Positions 1-11,173 are shown, numbered from the stretch's first letter. The stretch is DNA of 64,000 nt from Pseudomonas putida (GCF_003228315.1 NZ_CP029693.1:3647501-3711500); one strand, 5' to 3'. Notes: generated from the letters alone by a model not told the origin. Numbers and translations are program-made.

Positions 1-25
1 TTCGCCGTCAACACTTAATTTCGGT

Positions 26-1225
26 TTATTCGGATTTAAGCGTAATACGCGCAAACGCCTTCTTCCCGGCCTGACACACATGGGTCGCACCCAGCGCATA
101 CATAAAGGAGCGATCCACTACCTCGCCATCCACACGCACACCGCCCGACCCCAGGAGATCCCGAGCCACAGCCGAGTTTTTCACCAAGCCCGCCTTATTA
201 AGGACAGCCGCGATCGGCATATCTTCAGTAGCGCTCAACTCAATCTCAGGAAGATCATCCGGCAGCTCACCATCTTTCATACGGTTGCCCGCTGCCCGAT
301 GAGCATTGGCCGCAGCCTCTTCACCATGGAAGCGCGCAACAATCTCTTCAGCCAGCTTGATCTTGATGTCCCGCGGGTTAGCCCCCGCCTCTACATCAGC
401 ACGGAAGGCATTGATTTCATCCATGCTACGGAAGCTGAGCAGCTCGAAATAACGCCACATCAGCGCATCGGGAATGGACACCAGCTTGCTGTACATCACG
501 CCAGGCGCTTCCTGAATGCCTACATAGTTGCCCAAGGACTTGGACATCTTCTTCACGCCATCCAAACCTTCGAGCAGAGGCATGGTCAGAATGCACTGAG
601 CCTCCTGGCCATAACCGCGCTGCAGCTCGCGCCCCATCAGCAGATTGAACTTCTGATCGGTGCCACCCAACTCGACATCCGCGCGCAAGGCAACCGAGTC
701 ATACCCCTGAACCAGCGGATAGAGAAACTCGTGAATGGCGATCGGCTGATTAGTGGTGTAGCGCTTATCGAAGTCGTCGCGCTCGAGCATCCGCGCCACG
801 GTGTATTGCGAAGTCAGACGAATGAAGTCAGCCGGCCCCATCTGATCCATCCAGGTGGAGTTGAATGCCACTTCGGTCCTGGCAGGATCAAGAATCTTGA
901 AGACTTGAGTCTTGTAGGTCTCGGCATTTTCCAAAACCTGCTCACGGGTAAGCGGAGGACGCGTCGCACTCTTGCCGCTCGGATCACCAATCATTCCAGT
1001 GAAGTCGCCGATCAGGAAGATCACCTGATGCCCCAGCTCCTGGAACTGGCGCAGCTTATTAATAAGCACGGTATGACCCAGGTGCAAATCCGGCGCGGTC
1101 GGATCGAAGCCTGCCTTAATACGCAGTGGCTGGCCACGCTTGAGCTTTTCAATCAGCTCGGACTCGACCAACAGTTCTTCCGCACCACGTTTGATCAGCG
1201 CTAGCTGCTCTTCAACCGACTTCAT
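26..1225 (-). CDS. tyrS: Tyrosyl-tRNA synthetase
   Basis: This class I aminoacyl-tRNA synthetase charges tRNA-Tyr with tyrosine in the cytoplasm. The 399-aa product shows the HIGH-type signature HLGH at residues 48-51 (within [11 protein letters not shown]), a KMSKS loop at 226-230 and a C-terminal S4-like RNA-binding region (residues 335-399, with a [10 protein letters not shown] segment). The open frame extends 31 codons further upstream, but that extension has no conserved sequence; ATG at 1225 begins [10 protein letters not shown], the usual start for this family. Its length and its longer catalytic region fit the TyrZ-like subtype common in pseudomonads. It is transcribed away from the adjacent M23 peptidase gene. 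Confidence 0.97.
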   Translation of the reverse strand: MKSVEEQLALIKRGAEELLVESELIEKLKRGQPLRIKAGFDPTAPDLHLGHTVLINKLRQFQELGHQVIFLIGDFTGMIGDPSGKSATRPPLTREQVLENAETYKTQVFKILDPARTEVAFNSTWMDQMGPADFIRLTSQYTVARMLERDDFDKRYTTNQPIAIHEFLYPLVQGYDSVALRADVELGGTDQKFNLLMGRELQRGYGQEAQCILTMPLLEGLDGVKKMSKSLGNYVGIQEAPGVMYSKLVSIPDALMWRYFELLSFRSMDEINAFRADVEAGANPRDIKIKLAEEIVARFHGEEAAANAHRAAGNRMKDGELPDDLPEIELSATEDMPIAAVLNKAGLVKNSAVARDLLGSGGVRVDGEVVDRSFMYALGATHVCQAGKKAFARITLKSE

Positions 1226-1337
1226 AACAGACCCGCAAGACTCAGATTCAAAGGGACCCAACCATACAAGAACGCGCGCCAAATACAAAGTTTGCCCGGC
1301 GCACGGACACCCATCCATGAACAGAGTGTCCGCGGAC

Positions 1338-1366
1338 TTGCTTCGATGATGATTTGGTTATATTTT
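1338..1366 (+). promoter_or_regulatory. Candidate sigma-70 promoter for the M23 peptidase-anmK operon
   Basis: TTGCTT at 1338-1343 and TATTTT at 1361-1366 are separated by 17 bp, in an AT-rich stretch about 70 bp before the peptidase ATG. No competing signal is obvious on this strand. The call rests on pattern only. Confidence 0.45.
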
Positions 1367-1437
1367 ATACAGTTATTTCATATTCATCATGTCATTCATC
1401 TTTTCCAATTCATCATTTTTCAAAGTCAAAATTACTT

Positions 1438-2856
1438 ATGACCAAAGAATCGTCTAAAGCGCCACCGCTTTACCCGAAGACCCACCTGCTTGCGGCAAGC
1501 GGTATCGCCGCCCTTCTGAGCCTGGCGCTTCTGGTATTTCCTTCCAGTGATGTTGAAGCCAAAAAGACAACCCTGAGTCTTGAACTGGAAAGCCCTGCAG
1601 AACAACTGACACAAGATCAAGACGCCGCCGAAGCTGTTCAAGCCACAAATGAGCCGACCGAGTCCCCTTTTGCGCAGATCGACAACAGTGCAGAAGATAC
1701 TGCGGAAACCGCTCAAGCCACCCCCGCGCCGGTAGCTGAAGAAAAGAAGGCACCAAACCACAGGGAAGTGATCGTCTCCAAGGGAGACACCCTCTCCACC
1801 CTGTTCGAGAAAGTAGGTCTGCCAGCCACTGCAGTGCATGAAGTACTGGCCAGCGACAAACAGGCCAAACAGTTCAGCCAACTCAAACATGGGCAGAAAC
1901 TGGAGTTCGAACTGGGGCATGATGGCCAGTTGGCGAATCTGCACAGCAAGATCAGCGACCTCGAAACCATCACCCTGACCAAGAATGACAAGGGCTACAC
2001 ATTCAACCGCATCACCGCCAAGCCGACTGTGCGCTCCGCCTATGTCCATGGCGTGATCAACAGTTCGCTATCGCAGTCTGCCGCTCGCGCCGGCCTGTCC
2101 CATAGCCTGACCATGGATATGGCCAACGTGTTTGGCTATGACGTCGACTTCGCCCAGGACATTCGCCAAGGTGACGAATTTGATGTGATCTACGAGCAGA
2201 AAGTGGTCAACGGTAAAGCCGTCGGTAACGGTCCGATCCTGTCCGCGCGCTTCACCAATCGCGGCAAGACCTATACCGCTGTGCGTTACACCAACAAGCA
2301 AGGCAACAGCAGCTATTACACCGCCGATGGTAATAGCATGCGCAAGGCATTCATCCGTACCCCGGTTGACTTCGCACGTATCAGCTCCAAGTTCTCGATG
2401 GGCCGCAAGCACCCGATCCTGAACAAGATCCGCGCCCACAAAGGCGTGGACTATGCCGCTCCACGCGGCACACCAATCAAGGCAGCCGGCGACGGCAAAG
2501 TGTTGCTGGCTGGCCGTCGCGGCGGTTATGGCAATACCGTGATCATCCAGCACGGCAATACCTACCGTACGCTCTACGGCCACATGCAGGGCTTTGCCAA
2601 AGGTGTCCAGACAGGCAGCAATGTCAAACAAGGCCAGGTGATTGGCTACATTGGCACCACCGGCCTATCTACCGGCCCGCACCTGCACTATGAGTTCCAG
2701 GTCAACGGCGTGCACGTCGATCCACTGGGACAAAAAGTGGCAATGGCCGACCCGATCTCCAAGGCCGAACGCGCTCGTTTCCTCGCGCAAAGCCAGCCGC
2801 TTATGGCGCGCATGGACCAGGAAAAAGCCACCCAACTGGCTTCGAGCAAGCGTTAA
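1438..2856 (+). CDS. M23 family peptidoglycan DD-metalloendopeptidase, membrane anchored
   Basis: This is a probable zinc endopeptidase that cuts peptide cross-links in peptidoglycan from the periplasmic side. The 472-aa product has an N-terminal membrane segment (about residues 16-35), an acidic Ala/Glu-rich linker, a LysM/OapA-like region (about 105-180, VIVSKGDTLSTLFEKVGL) and a C-terminal M23 domain (about 315-430). Zinc ligands are visible as HxxxD (H333, D337 in HKGVD) and H414/H416 in HLHYEF, with H381 in YGHMQ. ATG at 1438 is preferred over the upstream start because the membrane segment then sits close to the N-terminus. anmK starts 3 bp after its stop, which links cell-wall cutting with recycling of the fragments. 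Confidence 0.93.
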   Translation: MTKESSKAPPLYPKTHLLAASGIAALLSLALLVFPSSDVEAKKTTLSLELESPAEQLTQDQDAAEAVQATNEPTESPFAQIDNSAEDTAETAQATPAPVAEEKKAPNHREVIVSKGDTLSTLFEKVGLPATAVHEVLASDKQAKQFSQLKHGQKLEFELGHDGQLANLHSKISDLETITLTKNDKGYTFNRITAKPTVRSAYVHGVINSSLSQSAARAGLSHSLTMDMANVFGYDVDFAQDIRQGDEFDVIYEQKVVNGKAVGNGPILSARFTNRGKTYTAVRYTNKQGNSSYYTADGNSMRKAFIRTPVDFARISSKFSMGRKHPILNKIRAHKGVDYAAPRGTPIKAAGDGKVLLAGRRGGYGNTVIIQHGNTYRTLYGHMQGFAKGVQTGSNVKQGQVIGYIGTTGLSTGPHLHYEFQVNGVHVDPLGQKVAMADPISKAERARFLAQSQPLMARMDQEKATQLASSKR

Positions 2857-3951
<1,095 letters not shown>

Positions 3952-3963
3952 ACACCACACAGC

Positions 3964-3999
3964 AAAACGCCGCATGACCTTGAGGCCATGCGGCGTTTT
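3964..3999. terminator. Bidirectional intrinsic terminator between anmK and erpA
   Basis: A perfect 13-bp stem (arms 3964-3976 and 3987-3999, core CGCCGCATG) has an A-run on one flank and a T-run on the other, so it can stop transcription from both convergent genes. Confidence 0.9.
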
Positions 4000-4018
4000 G
4001 TTGATACAGACGCGCAGA

Positions 4019-4369
4019 TCAGATCGAGAACGAAGAACCGCAACCACAGGTAGTGGTCGCATTCGGGTTCTTGATGACGAAACGCGAACCTTCCAGACCT
4101 TCCTGATAATCCACCTCGGCACCCGCCAGGTACTGGAAGCTCATCGGATCGACAACCAGACTTACACCTTCGCGCTCGACGATGGTGTCATCATCGGCCA
4201 CTTCTTCATCGAAGGTGAAGCCGTACTGAAAACCTGAACAACCGCCGCCCGTAACGAATACGCGCAGCTTCAAGCGATCATTCCCCTCTTCATCGACCAG
4301 GCTCTTCACCTTGTGCGCGGCACCGTGGGTGAATTGCAAAGCCGTGGGGGTGAAGGATTCGACGCTCAT
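4019..4369 (-). CDS. erpA: A-type iron-sulfur cluster insertion protein ErpA
   Basis: ErpA carries and delivers iron-sulfur clusters to apo-enzymes such as those of isoprenoid synthesis. The 116-aa product contains the three cysteines that define A-type carriers: C44 in [10 protein letters not shown] and C108/C110 in the C-terminal CGCG. The N-terminal [15 protein letters not shown] segment resembles ErpA more than IscA. It is a single gene convergent with anmK. It could in principle be a paralogue such as IscA, but there is no isc context here. Confidence 0.95.
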   Translation of the reverse strand: MSVESFTPTALQFTHGAAHKVKSLVDEEGNDRLKLRVFVTGGGCSGFQYGFTFDEEVADDDTIVEREGVSLVVDPMSFQYLAGAEVDYQEGLEGSRFVIKNPNATTTCGCGSSFSI

Positions 4370-4492
4370 GCTGACTATCTCCCGGCGCTAAGCCGTCATA
4401 TTGCGTGATGACGCGCATTATCCGCTTGTCCTAGAAAATCGGTCAACTATTGTTATGGTATATCAACCACTCCTTTCGTCGACCCCGAATGC

Positions 4493-4519
4493 AAAAAGGC
4501 CCGTTCAACGGGCCTTTTT
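4493..4519. terminator. Intrinsic terminator of argC
   Basis: Arms 4493-4505 and 4507-4519 (AAAAAGGCCCGTT and its complement) form a GC-rich stem ending in a T-run on the minus strand, about 20 bp beyond the argC stop. Confidence 0.9.
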
Positions 4520-4538
4520 ACAGCTAAGGACTAACGCC

Positions 4539-5573
4539 TTACGGCAGCATGCCCGCGTGGGACAGGCCCAGACGCTCATCCAGCCCGAACAGGATGTTCA
4601 TGTTCTGAACCGCCTGACCCGATGCGCCCTTGACCAGATTGTCGATCACCGACAACACCACCACCAGATCGCCATCCTGCGGACGGTGCACCGCGATACG
4701 ACAAACGTTGGCACCACGCACACTACGGGTTTCCGGATGACTGCCGGCCGGCATCACGTCGACGAACGGCTCGTTGGCATAGCGCTTTTCAAACAGCGCC
4801 TGCAGGTCGACCGAGCGATCAACGACCGTCGCATACAGCGTGGAATGAATGCCACGGATCATCGGTGTCAGGTGAGGAACGAAGGTCAGACCAACATCCT
4901 TGCCCGCAGCACGACGCAGCCCCTGACGGATTTCCGGCAAGTGACGATGCCCTTTGACGGCGTAAGCCTTCATGCTTTCCGACGTTTCGGAATACAGCGA
5001 ACCCACAGCAGCGCCGCGACCGGCACCACTGACACCGGACTTGCAGTCCGCGATCAGACGCGAAGCATCGGCCAGACCTGCCTCAAGCAATGGCAGGAAA
5101 CCCAACTGCGTTGCAGTCGGATAGCAGCCCGGCACAGCGATCAGGCGTGCCTTCTTGATCTGTTCGCGATTGACTTCCGGCAGACCGTAGACAGCCTCGT
5201 CCAGCAATTCCGGCGCGCCATGGGGCTGGCCATACCATTTGGCCCACTCATCGGCATCTTGCAGGCGGAAGTCCGCAGACAGATCGATGACCTTGGTTCC
5301 GGCTGCCAGCAGCTCGCCCGCCAAGGCATGAGCCACACCGTGAGGCGTTGCAAAGAACACCACGTCGCAAGCACCCAGGGTCTTGATGTCCGGAACACTG
5401 AACGCCAGGCCGTCGTAGTGACCTCGCAGGTTCGGATACATGTCGGCCACGGCCAGGCCAGCCTCGGATCGGGAAGTGATGACAACCACTTCAGCTTGCG
5501 GATGTTGCGCCAACAGACGCAGCAGTTCGACACCTGTGTAACCCGTGCCGCCGACGATACCGACCTTGACCAT
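4539..5573 (-). CDS. argC: N-acetyl-gamma-glutamyl-phosphate reductase
   Basis: ArgC catalyses the NADPH-dependent reduction of N-acetylglutamyl phosphate to the semialdehyde, the third step of arginine synthesis. The 344-aa product has an N-terminal Rossmann motif [10 protein letters not shown] (residues 5-14) and the catalytic cysteine C150 in AVPGCYPTA. The open frame reaches 24 codons further upstream; ATG at 5573 gives the standard MVKVGIVGG start. The gene is alone, transcribed divergently from hemJ with about 130 bp between them, and ends at a clear terminator. Confidence 0.97.
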   Translation of the reverse strand: MVKVGIVGGTGYTGVELLRLLAQHPQAEVVVITSRSEAGLAVADMYPNLRGHYDGLAFSVPDIKTLGACDVVFFATPHGVAHALAGELLAAGTKVIDLSADFRLQDADEWAKWYGQPHGAPELLDEAVYGLPEVNREQIKKARLIAVPGCYPTATQLGFLPLLEAGLADASRLIADCKSGVSGAGRGAAVGSLYSETSESMKAYAVKGHRHLPEIRQGLRRAAGKDVGLTFVPHLTPMIRGIHSTLYATVVDRSVDLQALFEKRYANEPFVDVMPAGSHPETRSVRGANVCRIAVHRPQDGDLVVVLSVIDNLVKGASGQAVQNMNILFGLDERLGLSHAGMLP

Positions 5574-5707
5574 AAACCTGCCCTCAACGAACCCACTGGA
5601 AAGCCGTCGATAATAGGGGCCGCGCGCCCCTGCGACAACCGGCAAGGTGACGATCGGAGGCTCAAGCCTCTACTATCCCGGCTACCGTGAACCTGGGAAT
5701 AACCAAA

Positions 5708-6136
5708 ATGCTTTATCTATGGCTCAAAGCTTTTCACATCATCAGCGTCGTATGCTGGTTTGCCGGTCTGTTTTATCTGCCACGGCTGTTCGTTTATCAC
5801 GCACAAAGTGAGGATGCGATCAGCAAGGAACGCTTCAGCGTCATGGAGCGCAAGCTGTATCGCGGCATCATGGGGCCGGCGATGATCGCTACATTGATTT
5901 TCGGTATCGCAATGATCAGCCTGAACCCAGGCATCTTCAGTCTGGGCAAGTGGATTCACGTCAAGCTGACCCTGGTGGTCTTGCTGATCGGTTACCACCA
6001 CATGTGCGGCGCTCAGGTGAAGCGTTTTGCCCGTGGCGAGAACACCCGTAGCCATGTCTTTTATCGCTGGTTCAATGAAGTGCCGGTTCTGATATTGCTG
6101 GCTATCGTAATTCTGGTCGTCGTCCGACCGTTCTGA
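5708..6136 (+). CDS. hemJ: Protoporphyrinogen IX oxidase HemJ
   Basis: HemJ (UPF0093 family) oxidises protoporphyrinogen IX to protoporphyrin IX in haem synthesis at the inner membrane. The 142-aa protein is strongly hydrophobic with about four membrane segments. It carries the conserved early histidine and aromatic block KAFHIISVVCWFAGLFYLPR (residues 7-26) and a later YHHMCG motif. ATG at 5708 is chosen over the in-frame start 21 bp upstream because MLYLWLKAFH is the usual N-terminus. The nitronate monooxygenase gene follows 32 bp later on the same strand. Confidence 0.92.
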   Translation: MLYLWLKAFHIISVVCWFAGLFYLPRLFVYHAQSEDAISKERFSVMERKLYRGIMGPAMIATLIFGIAMISLNPGIFSLGKWIHVKLTLVVLLIGYHHMCGAQVKRFARGENTRSHVFYRWFNEVPVLILLAIVILVVVRPF

Positions 6137-6168
6137 ATCCAACACGCACCAGTCACCGGGGTATTCCA

Positions 6169-7137
6169 ATGTCGCTACCCGCTTTGCTCGAAAACCGTTT
6201 GCGCCTGCCCGTGGTCGCTGCGCCAATGTTTCTGATCTCCAACCCGCAACTGGTCCTCGCCTGCTGCCGTAATGGTGTCGTGGGCAGCTTTCCTGCTCTC
6301 AACCAGCGCGAGAGCAGTGGATTCAAGGCTTGGCTGGAGGAAATCGAAGCCGGGCTGGCAACATTGGAGAACCCCGCGCCGTACGCGGTGAATCTGATTG
6401 TCCACAACAGTAATCCGCGACTGCAGGCAGACCTGGATATCTGCATCGAGCACAAAGTGCCGATCATCATCACCAGCCTGGGTGCCGTGAAAGAAGTGGT
6501 TGATGCCGTCCACAGCTACGGCGGCCTGGTGTTCCACGATGTAACGACCCGTCGCCATGCCGAAAAAGCCGCCGAGGCCGGAGTGGACGGATTGATCGCC
6601 GTCGCCGCAGGTGCAGGCGGACATGCAGGGACCTGGAGCCCCTTCTCGCTCATCGCCGAGATCCGCCAATTCTTCGACAAGACGCTATTGCTGGCCGGGT
6701 GCCTGAACCACGGTCACGAAATACTCGCCGCGCAACTGCTCGGTGCAGACCTTGCCTACTTCGGTACGCGCTTTATCGGCACCGCCGAAAGCCATGCACC
6801 CGACGCCTATAAAGACATGCTGCTCAGCTCCAAGGCCGCAGACATCATCCATACTCCAGCCGTGTCCGGCGTTCCAGCCAGCTTCATGCGTCAGAGCCTG
6901 GAAGCTGCCGGTTTCGACATGCTGGCGCTGCAAAACAAGGGTGAGGTCAACTTCGGTTCCAAGCTCAAGCCGCTGAGCGATGAAGCCAAAGCCTGGAAGA
7001 CCGTATGGTCCGCAGGTCAGGGCGTCGGTGAAATCGATGATTTGCCGAGTATCGAGGAACTGGTCGCACGACTCGACACCGAGTACCGCACAGCCCTGGA
7101 ACAGGCCGCACAGCTTCGCCAGCACTGGCCACGCTGA
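6169..7137 (+). CDS. Nitronate monooxygenase (NMO class, FMN-dependent)
   Basis: This FMN-dependent TIM-barrel enzyme probably oxidises nitronates such as propionate 3-nitronate, a detoxification role. The 322-aa sequence shows the family's N-terminal APMF motif (residues 19-22 in LPVVAAPMFLIS), the glycine-rich phosphate-binding segment AVAAGAGGHAGTWSPF, and the FGTRFIGTAES segment near residue 200. The 2-nitropropane dioxygenase family also includes enoyl-ACP reductase FabK-like members, so the exact substrate is inferred. It probably shares a transcript with hemJ. Confidence 0.88.
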   Translation: MSLPALLENRLRLPVVAAPMFLISNPQLVLACCRNGVVGSFPALNQRESSGFKAWLEEIEAGLATLENPAPYAVNLIVHNSNPRLQADLDICIEHKVPIIITSLGAVKEVVDAVHSYGGLVFHDVTTRRHAEKAAEAGVDGLIAVAAGAGGHAGTWSPFSLIAEIRQFFDKTLLLAGCLNHGHEILAAQLLGADLAYFGTRFIGTAESHAPDAYKDMLLSSKAADIIHTPAVSGVPASFMRQSLEAAGFDMLALQNKGEVNFGSKLKPLSDEAKAWKTVWSAGQGVGEIDDLPSIEELVARLDTEYRTALEQAAQLRQHWPR

Positions 7138-7213
7138 ACGGAATGGGTCAGTCATCTCCTGGCTGGCCCTGCACACCAAGCCATCTAAAACTTGTGACAA
7201 GGATGCCTCGGCA

Positions 7214-8170
7214 ATGAGCGAAAACCGCTTCAAGATCGTGTTCGACGGCACGCTGTTGCCAGGTGTCGATATCACCACTGCAAAGCGCAATCTCGCCGCG
7301 TTGTACAAAAGCGAAGTCACCGCCGTCGAACGTCTTTTCAGCGGCCGGCCCGTCACACTCAAACGCGACCTCTCACAGGCCGATGCACAGGCTTACCTGC
7401 ATGCATTGAAGAACACCGGCATCGATGCCCGCATCGAACCCGAAACCTCAATCGAACTGAGCCTGTCGGATGTCCACCATGACGGACCTGTTGCCACCCC
7501 GATAGAGCCCGAATCCCCTTACGCGCCACCGAGAGCCAATGTCGGTGAAAGCGTGCCCGGGTTTGCCACCCTCAAACCGTTCAGCGTCGAAGGCCGAATC
7601 GGCCGCCTGCGTTTTCTCGCCTGGACCATGGTGCTGAGCCTGGTGACCCTGCCCATTGTCGGCGTGTTCGCGCTCATTGGCCTCGGGCTGGTCAGCAGCG
7701 ACTCAACCACAGGCCTCATCATCGGCGGCATCTTTGCGTTCTTCCTGTTCCTCGCGTTCTTGATCATCAGCATTCTGTTCACCGTTCAGCGCCTGCACGA
7801 TATCGGCTGGTCAGGCTGGCTCTGGCTGCTGAATCTCGTCCCCTTCGTGGGCAGTTTCTTCCCGCTGGTGATCACGGTCGTGCCCGGCAATACCGGCACC
7901 AACCGTTACGGCCCGCCTCCCCCACCCAACAGCACAGCGGTCAAGGTGCTGTGTTCACTGTGGATTGTGCTCATCGGCCTGGGTTTCGTGGGTGCAATGA
8001 TGGGCGGAATCTCCACGATCCAGCAGGAATACGAAAGCAGCCTGGAAAGCAGCTACGAAAGTGGCCCGGTGGTCACCGATGAAATAGACGTCGAGAGCGA
8101 ATCACCCGCAAATTCCACCGACGATGCAGCCGAACCAGCCCAGCCCCCTGTAGACTCTGCGCAAGAATGA
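7214..8170 (+). CDS. DUF805 family membrane protein
   Basis: The function is unknown. The 318-aa protein has a soluble N-terminal part (about residues 1-95, beginning MSENRFKIVFDGTLLPG), a Pro/Ser linker, then a DUF805 domain of hydrophobic helices (about 125-270) containing the family-typical RLHDIGWSGWLWLLNLVPF stretch and a TNRYGPPP motif. The tail is acidic and Ser/Glu-rich. The N-terminal region resembles a regulatory add-on found in several Pseudomonas DUF805 proteins. ATG at 7214 was chosen because the longer frame runs into the preceding gene without conserved sequence. Confidence 0.85.
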   Translation: MSENRFKIVFDGTLLPGVDITTAKRNLAALYKSEVTAVERLFSGRPVTLKRDLSQADAQAYLHALKNTGIDARIEPETSIELSLSDVHHDGPVATPIEPESPYAPPRANVGESVPGFATLKPFSVEGRIGRLRFLAWTMVLSLVTLPIVGVFALIGLGLVSSDSTTGLIIGGIFAFFLFLAFLIISILFTVQRLHDIGWSGWLWLLNLVPFVGSFFPLVITVVPGNTGTNRYGPPPPPNSTAVKVLCSLWIVLIGLGFVGAMMGGISTIQQEYESSLESSYESGPVVTDEIDVESESPANSTDDAAEPAQPPVDSAQE

Positions 8171-8231
8171 ACAGCGCTCCCTGCCCGTGACACCTGCGGT
8201 GCAGCGCGCAGCTGTTGCGATGGAGAACTGC

Positions 8232-9020
8232 ATGACCCGTTACGCTCTGATCACCGGCGCCTCCAGCGGCATTGGCCTGGCGATGGCCGAAGCACTGGCC
8301 CGGCGCGGCCGCAGCCTGATACTGGTGGCCCGACAGCGTGATCAGCTGGAAAGTATTGCGATTGAACTGACTCAACGATTTGGCGTGGAAGTGTTGTTCC
8401 GCGCCTGCGATCTGGGTGAGCCCTTGCGCCTGTCCGGCTTTTTGCTGGAACTGGAAGAAGGTGACCGACAGATCGACTTGCTGGTCAATTGCGCAGGAAT
8501 CGGCACTTGCGGCCCGTTCCTGGCGCAGGACTGGATGACCGAGCAAGACCTGATCGAAGTGAACATCCTCGCGCTCACTCGCCTTTGCCACGCCATCGGC
8601 AACAGTATGGCGCTGCAAGGCGGCGGGCAGATTTTGAACGTCGCCTCGGTTGCAGCCTTCCATCCCGGTCCGTGGATGAGCACCTATTACGCGAGCAAGG
8701 CGTATGTGCTGCACTTTTCCGAAGGCTTGCGCGTCGAACTGAAAAAATGTGCGGTCAAGGTGTCGGTGCTGTGCCCGGGTCCGACCCGTACCGGTTTTTT
8801 CCGCACGGCGCAGTTGAACGCAGACAAACTGGCGAACAGCAAATTGCTGATGAGTCCCGAAGAGGTCGCACTCTATACCGTTCGGGCACTGGATAAAAAT
8901 CGCGCAATCATCATTCCCGGGCGGCGCAACCGCTGGTTTGCCACCCTGCCCCGCTTCGGCTCGCGCTGGCTGATCAGGACAATCACCGGGATGGTCAACA
9001 AGGCTTACTGCCCACGCTAA
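8232..9020 (+). CDS. Short-chain dehydrogenase/reductase
   Basis: This is an NAD(P)-dependent oxidoreductase of the classical SDR family with unknown substrate. The 262-aa protein has the cofactor motif TGASSGIG near residue 8, the NCAG motif (LLVNCAGIGTCG), and the active-site YxxxK in STYYASKAYVLHFS. A GGAGA ribosome site at 8222-8226 sits 5 bp before the ATG at 8232, which decides this start over the ATG at 8220. The C-terminus (RNRWFATLPRFGSRWLIRTI) is basic and amphipathic, which may favour membrane contact. It lies 61 bp after the DUF805 gene. Confidence 0.9.
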   Translation: MTRYALITGASSGIGLAMAEALARRGRSLILVARQRDQLESIAIELTQRFGVEVLFRACDLGEPLRLSGFLLELEEGDRQIDLLVNCAGIGTCGPFLAQDWMTEQDLIEVNILALTRLCHAIGNSMALQGGGQILNVASVAAFHPGPWMSTYYASKAYVLHFSEGLRVELKKCAVKVSVLCPGPTRTGFFRTAQLNADKLANSKLLMSPEEVALYTVRALDKNRAIIIPGRRNRWFATLPRFGSRWLIRTITGMVNKAYCPR

Positions 9021-9100
9021 ATGGCTTGCTGGCAAAAGGCTGGGCTCGAGCATGTACCGTGAGTACACTCAGGCCAGCTCAAACAACGGAGAAAACTGCT

Positions 9101-9439
9101 GTGGATACTCTGTTCACCAAGATCATCAACCGGGAAATCCCGGCGAAGATCATTTACGAGGACGACAAGGTACTGGCCTTCCACGACATCGCCCCACAGG
9201 CACCGGTGCATTTTCTGGTGATTCCGAAAAAACCGGTACGCACCTTGAACGACCTGACCGAGGACGACAAGGCTCTGGCCGGACACATCTTGTTCACCGC
9301 CCAGCGCCTGGCCCTGGAACTGGGCTGTGAAAAAGGCTTTCGTGTGGTGATGAACTGCAATGAAGAAGGCGGCCAGACCGTCTATCACATTCACATGCAC
9401 GTGCTTGGGCAGCGTCAGATGCACTGGCCGCCGGGCTGA
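9101..9439 (+). CDS. HIT family purine nucleotide hydrolase (HinT-like)
   Basis: This is a histidine-triad protein, probably a purine nucleoside phosphoramidate or dinucleotide hydrolase. The 112-aa product has the triad HIHMH (H96, H98, H100) in [10 protein letters not shown] and the family N-terminus [20 protein letters not shown]. It starts with GTG at 9101, preceded by GGAGA at 9088-9092. The ORF is open further upstream, but that part overlaps the SDR stop region and is not conserved. A REP pair follows immediately. Confidence 0.94.
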   Translation: MDTLFTKIINREIPAKIIYEDDKVLAFHDIAPQAPVHFLVIPKKPVRTLNDLTEDDKALAGHILFTAQRLALELGCEKGFRVVMNCNEEGGQTVYHIHMHVLGQRQMHWPPG

Positions 9440-9453
9440 TTCTCCACATATTC

Positions 9454-9523
9454 CTGTAGGAGCAAGGCTTGCCCGCGATGGCGATCTTAAGGGCGCCATC
9501 GCGGGCAAGCCTTGCTCCTACAG
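9454..9523. repeat. REP inverted pair
   Basis: Two perfect 30-bp arms (9454-9483 and 9494-9523) begin CTGTAGGAGC and enclose 10 bp. This is a head-to-head REP doublet lying between the HIT gene and coq7, typical of fluorescent Pseudomonas intergenic regions. Confidence 0.9.
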
Positions 9524-9614
9524 ATTAGTTAGTACCTCACTTGAAGTGACCCAACGCAAACCATCCCCGGCCGATTGGGTTAAACTGGCCGCCGAGATTC
9601 CTCCGGAGGTCAGC

Positions 9615-10262
9615 ATGACTACCCAACGTCACTACTCGCCAATCGACCGCCTTCTGCTGCAAGCCGATGCCGCGATGCGCACCCTGCTGCCCTTCAGTGG
9701 CCAACCGTACCGTCCATCGCCCGCCATTGTGCAGCCCGATGCAAAAATGAGCGACGAAGACACCCGGCACGTGGCCGGCCTGATGCGCATCAACCATACC
9801 GGTGAAGTCTGCGCCCAGGCGCTGTATCAGGGACAAGCCCTGACTGCCAAACTGCCGCAGGTTCGAGCCGCCATGGAACATGCCGCCGAAGAAGAAATCG
9901 ATCATCTGGTCTGGTGCGAGCAACGTATTCACCAGTTGGGTAGCCACACCAGCATTCTCAATCCGTTGTTCTATGGCATGTCCTTCGGGATTGGCGCAGT
10001 CGCGGGACTGATCAGCGACAAGGTCAGCCTGGGCTTCGTCGCAGCGACGGAAGATCAGGTGTGCAAGCACTTGAACGAACACCTTGAGCAACTGCCGGCG
10101 GAGGACGAAAAGTCCCGGGCGATCCTGGAACAGATGCGCATCGATGAAGAGCAGCACGCCGAAAGCGCACTGGAGGCTGGCGGTTTCCGTTTTCCGGCAC
10201 CGGTGAAGTTCGGTATGAGCTTGATGGCCAAAGTGATGACCAAGAGCACTTATCGGATCTGA
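9615..10262 (+). CDS. coq7: 2-polyprenyl-3-methyl-6-methoxy-1,4-benzoquinone monooxygenase
   Basis: Coq7 is the di-iron hydroxylase that performs the penultimate ring hydroxylation in ubiquinone synthesis. The 215-aa protein carries paired iron-ligand motifs typical of ferritin-like carboxylate enzymes: [26 protein letters not shown] and [11 protein letters not shown] strong GGAGG at 9605-9609 lies 5 bp before the ATG at 9615, excluding the longer frame that reads through the REP pair. The C-terminal half ends with a hydrophobic stretch that may contact the membrane. It is convergent with speD across a shared terminator. Confidence 0.96.
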   Translation: MTTQRHYSPIDRLLLQADAAMRTLLPFSGQPYRPSPAIVQPDAKMSDEDTRHVAGLMRINHTGEVCAQALYQGQALTAKLPQVRAAMEHAAEEEIDHLVWCEQRIHQLGSHTSILNPLFYGMSFGIGAVAGLISDKVSLGFVAATEDQVCKHLNEHLEQLPAEDEKSRAILEQMRIDEEQHAESALEAGGFRFPAPVKFGMSLMAKVMTKSTYRI

Positions 10263-10285
10263 TATCACCCTGCCTGGAAAATCGC

Positions 10286-10312
10286 TTTCGCGAGCAGGCT
10301 CGCTCCCACAGG
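10286..10312. repeat. Single REP element
   Basis: TTCGCGAGCAGGCTCGCTCC is followed by CACAG, a single copy of the REP palindrome found as pairs elsewhere in the window. It lies just after the coq7 stop. Confidence 0.8.
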
Positions 10313-10330
10313 GGAACGGCGATAGAAACG

Positions 10331-10365
10331 AAAAAGGCGACTGCCGTGAGGGAGTCGCCTTTTTT
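10331..10365. terminator. Bidirectional terminator between coq7 and speD
   Basis: Arms AAAAAGGCGACT (10331-10342) and its complement (10353-10364) form a 12-bp stem ending in T-runs on both strands, between two convergent genes. Confidence 0.9.
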
Positions 10366-10378
10366 GTGTTCGAAGATC

Positions 10379-11173
10379 TTAGTTCGACATGTTGCGAGCG
10401 TAGAAGATTTCGAGCATTTCATGTTTCACACGTTCGGTCACCTGAGCACGTTGCTCGGTCGACAGGTTGCTGGTGGCGTCGCCGAACAGGTAGTTATCCA
10501 GTTCGAAGTTCTTCAGCAGCATTTTGGTGTGGAACAGGTTCTCCTGGTACACGTTCACGTCGGTCATCTGGTACGCGTCGCGGGTGTCTTCGGAGAGATA
10601 GTTCTGGATCGAATTGATCTCGTGGTCGATGAAGTGCTTTTTGCCTTCAACGTCACGGGTAAAGCCGCGCACTCGGTAGTCCACGGTCACAATGTCCGAA
10701 TCGAACTGGTGAATCAGGAAGTTGAGCGCTTTGAGCGGTGAAATGACCCCGCACGTCGACACGTCGATATCCACACGGAAGGTCGCAATACCGTCGTCCG
10801 GATGGATTTCCGGGTAGGTGTGCACCGTGATGTGGCTCTTGTCGAGGTGGGCCAGGATGATTTCCGGCAATGGGCCTGGGGATTCTTCGATCTGGCTTTC
10901 GGTCGGCGTGACCGGCTCTTCAGAAATCAGAATCGTGACGCTGGCGCCCTGTGGTTCGTAGTCCTGACTGGCAATGTTCAGGATGTTGGCACCAATGATA
11001 TCGACAACTTCCGTGAGGATCTGCGTCAGGCGCTTGGCGTTGTACTCTTTATTGATGTACTCGACGTAAGCCTGTTGGTCTTGCGGGGTTTCCGCGTAGC
11101 AGATGTCATAGATGTTGAAGCTCAAGGTCTTTGTCAGGTTATTGAACCCGTGGAGCTTGAGTTTGCTTTTCAC
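10379..11173 (-). CDS. speD: S-adenosylmethionine decarboxylase proenzyme
   Basis: SpeD makes decarboxylated S-adenosylmethionine, the aminopropyl donor for spermidine. It is a self-cleaving pyruvoyl enzyme; the cleavage site is visible as K112-S113 in [13 protein letters not shown], and the conserved active-site cysteine is C141 in [10 protein letters not shown]. At 264 aa it is the Escherichia coli-type (class 1A) form, not the short archaeal/Bacillus form. The gene stands alone, with about 240 bp of non-coding DNA separating it from the OsmC gene upstream. Confidence 0.97.
   Translation of the reverse strand: MKSKLKLHGFNNLTKTLSFNIYDICYAETPQDQQAYVEYINKEYNAKRLTQILTEVVDIIGANILNIASQDYEPQGASVTILISEEPVTPTESQIEESPGPLPEIILAHLDKSHITVHTYPEIHPDDGIATFRVDIDVSTCGVISPLKALNFLIHQFDSDIVTVDYRVRGFTRDVEGKKHFIDHEINSIQNYLSEDTRDAYQMTDVNVYQENLFHTKMLLKNFELDNYLFGDATSNLSTEQRAQVTERVKHEMLEIFYARNMSN

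Noticed and set aside
9454..9523. Palindromic repeats as a CRISPR array
   Set aside because: The palindromes occur as isolated pairs in separate gaps without regular spacers, so they are REP elements.
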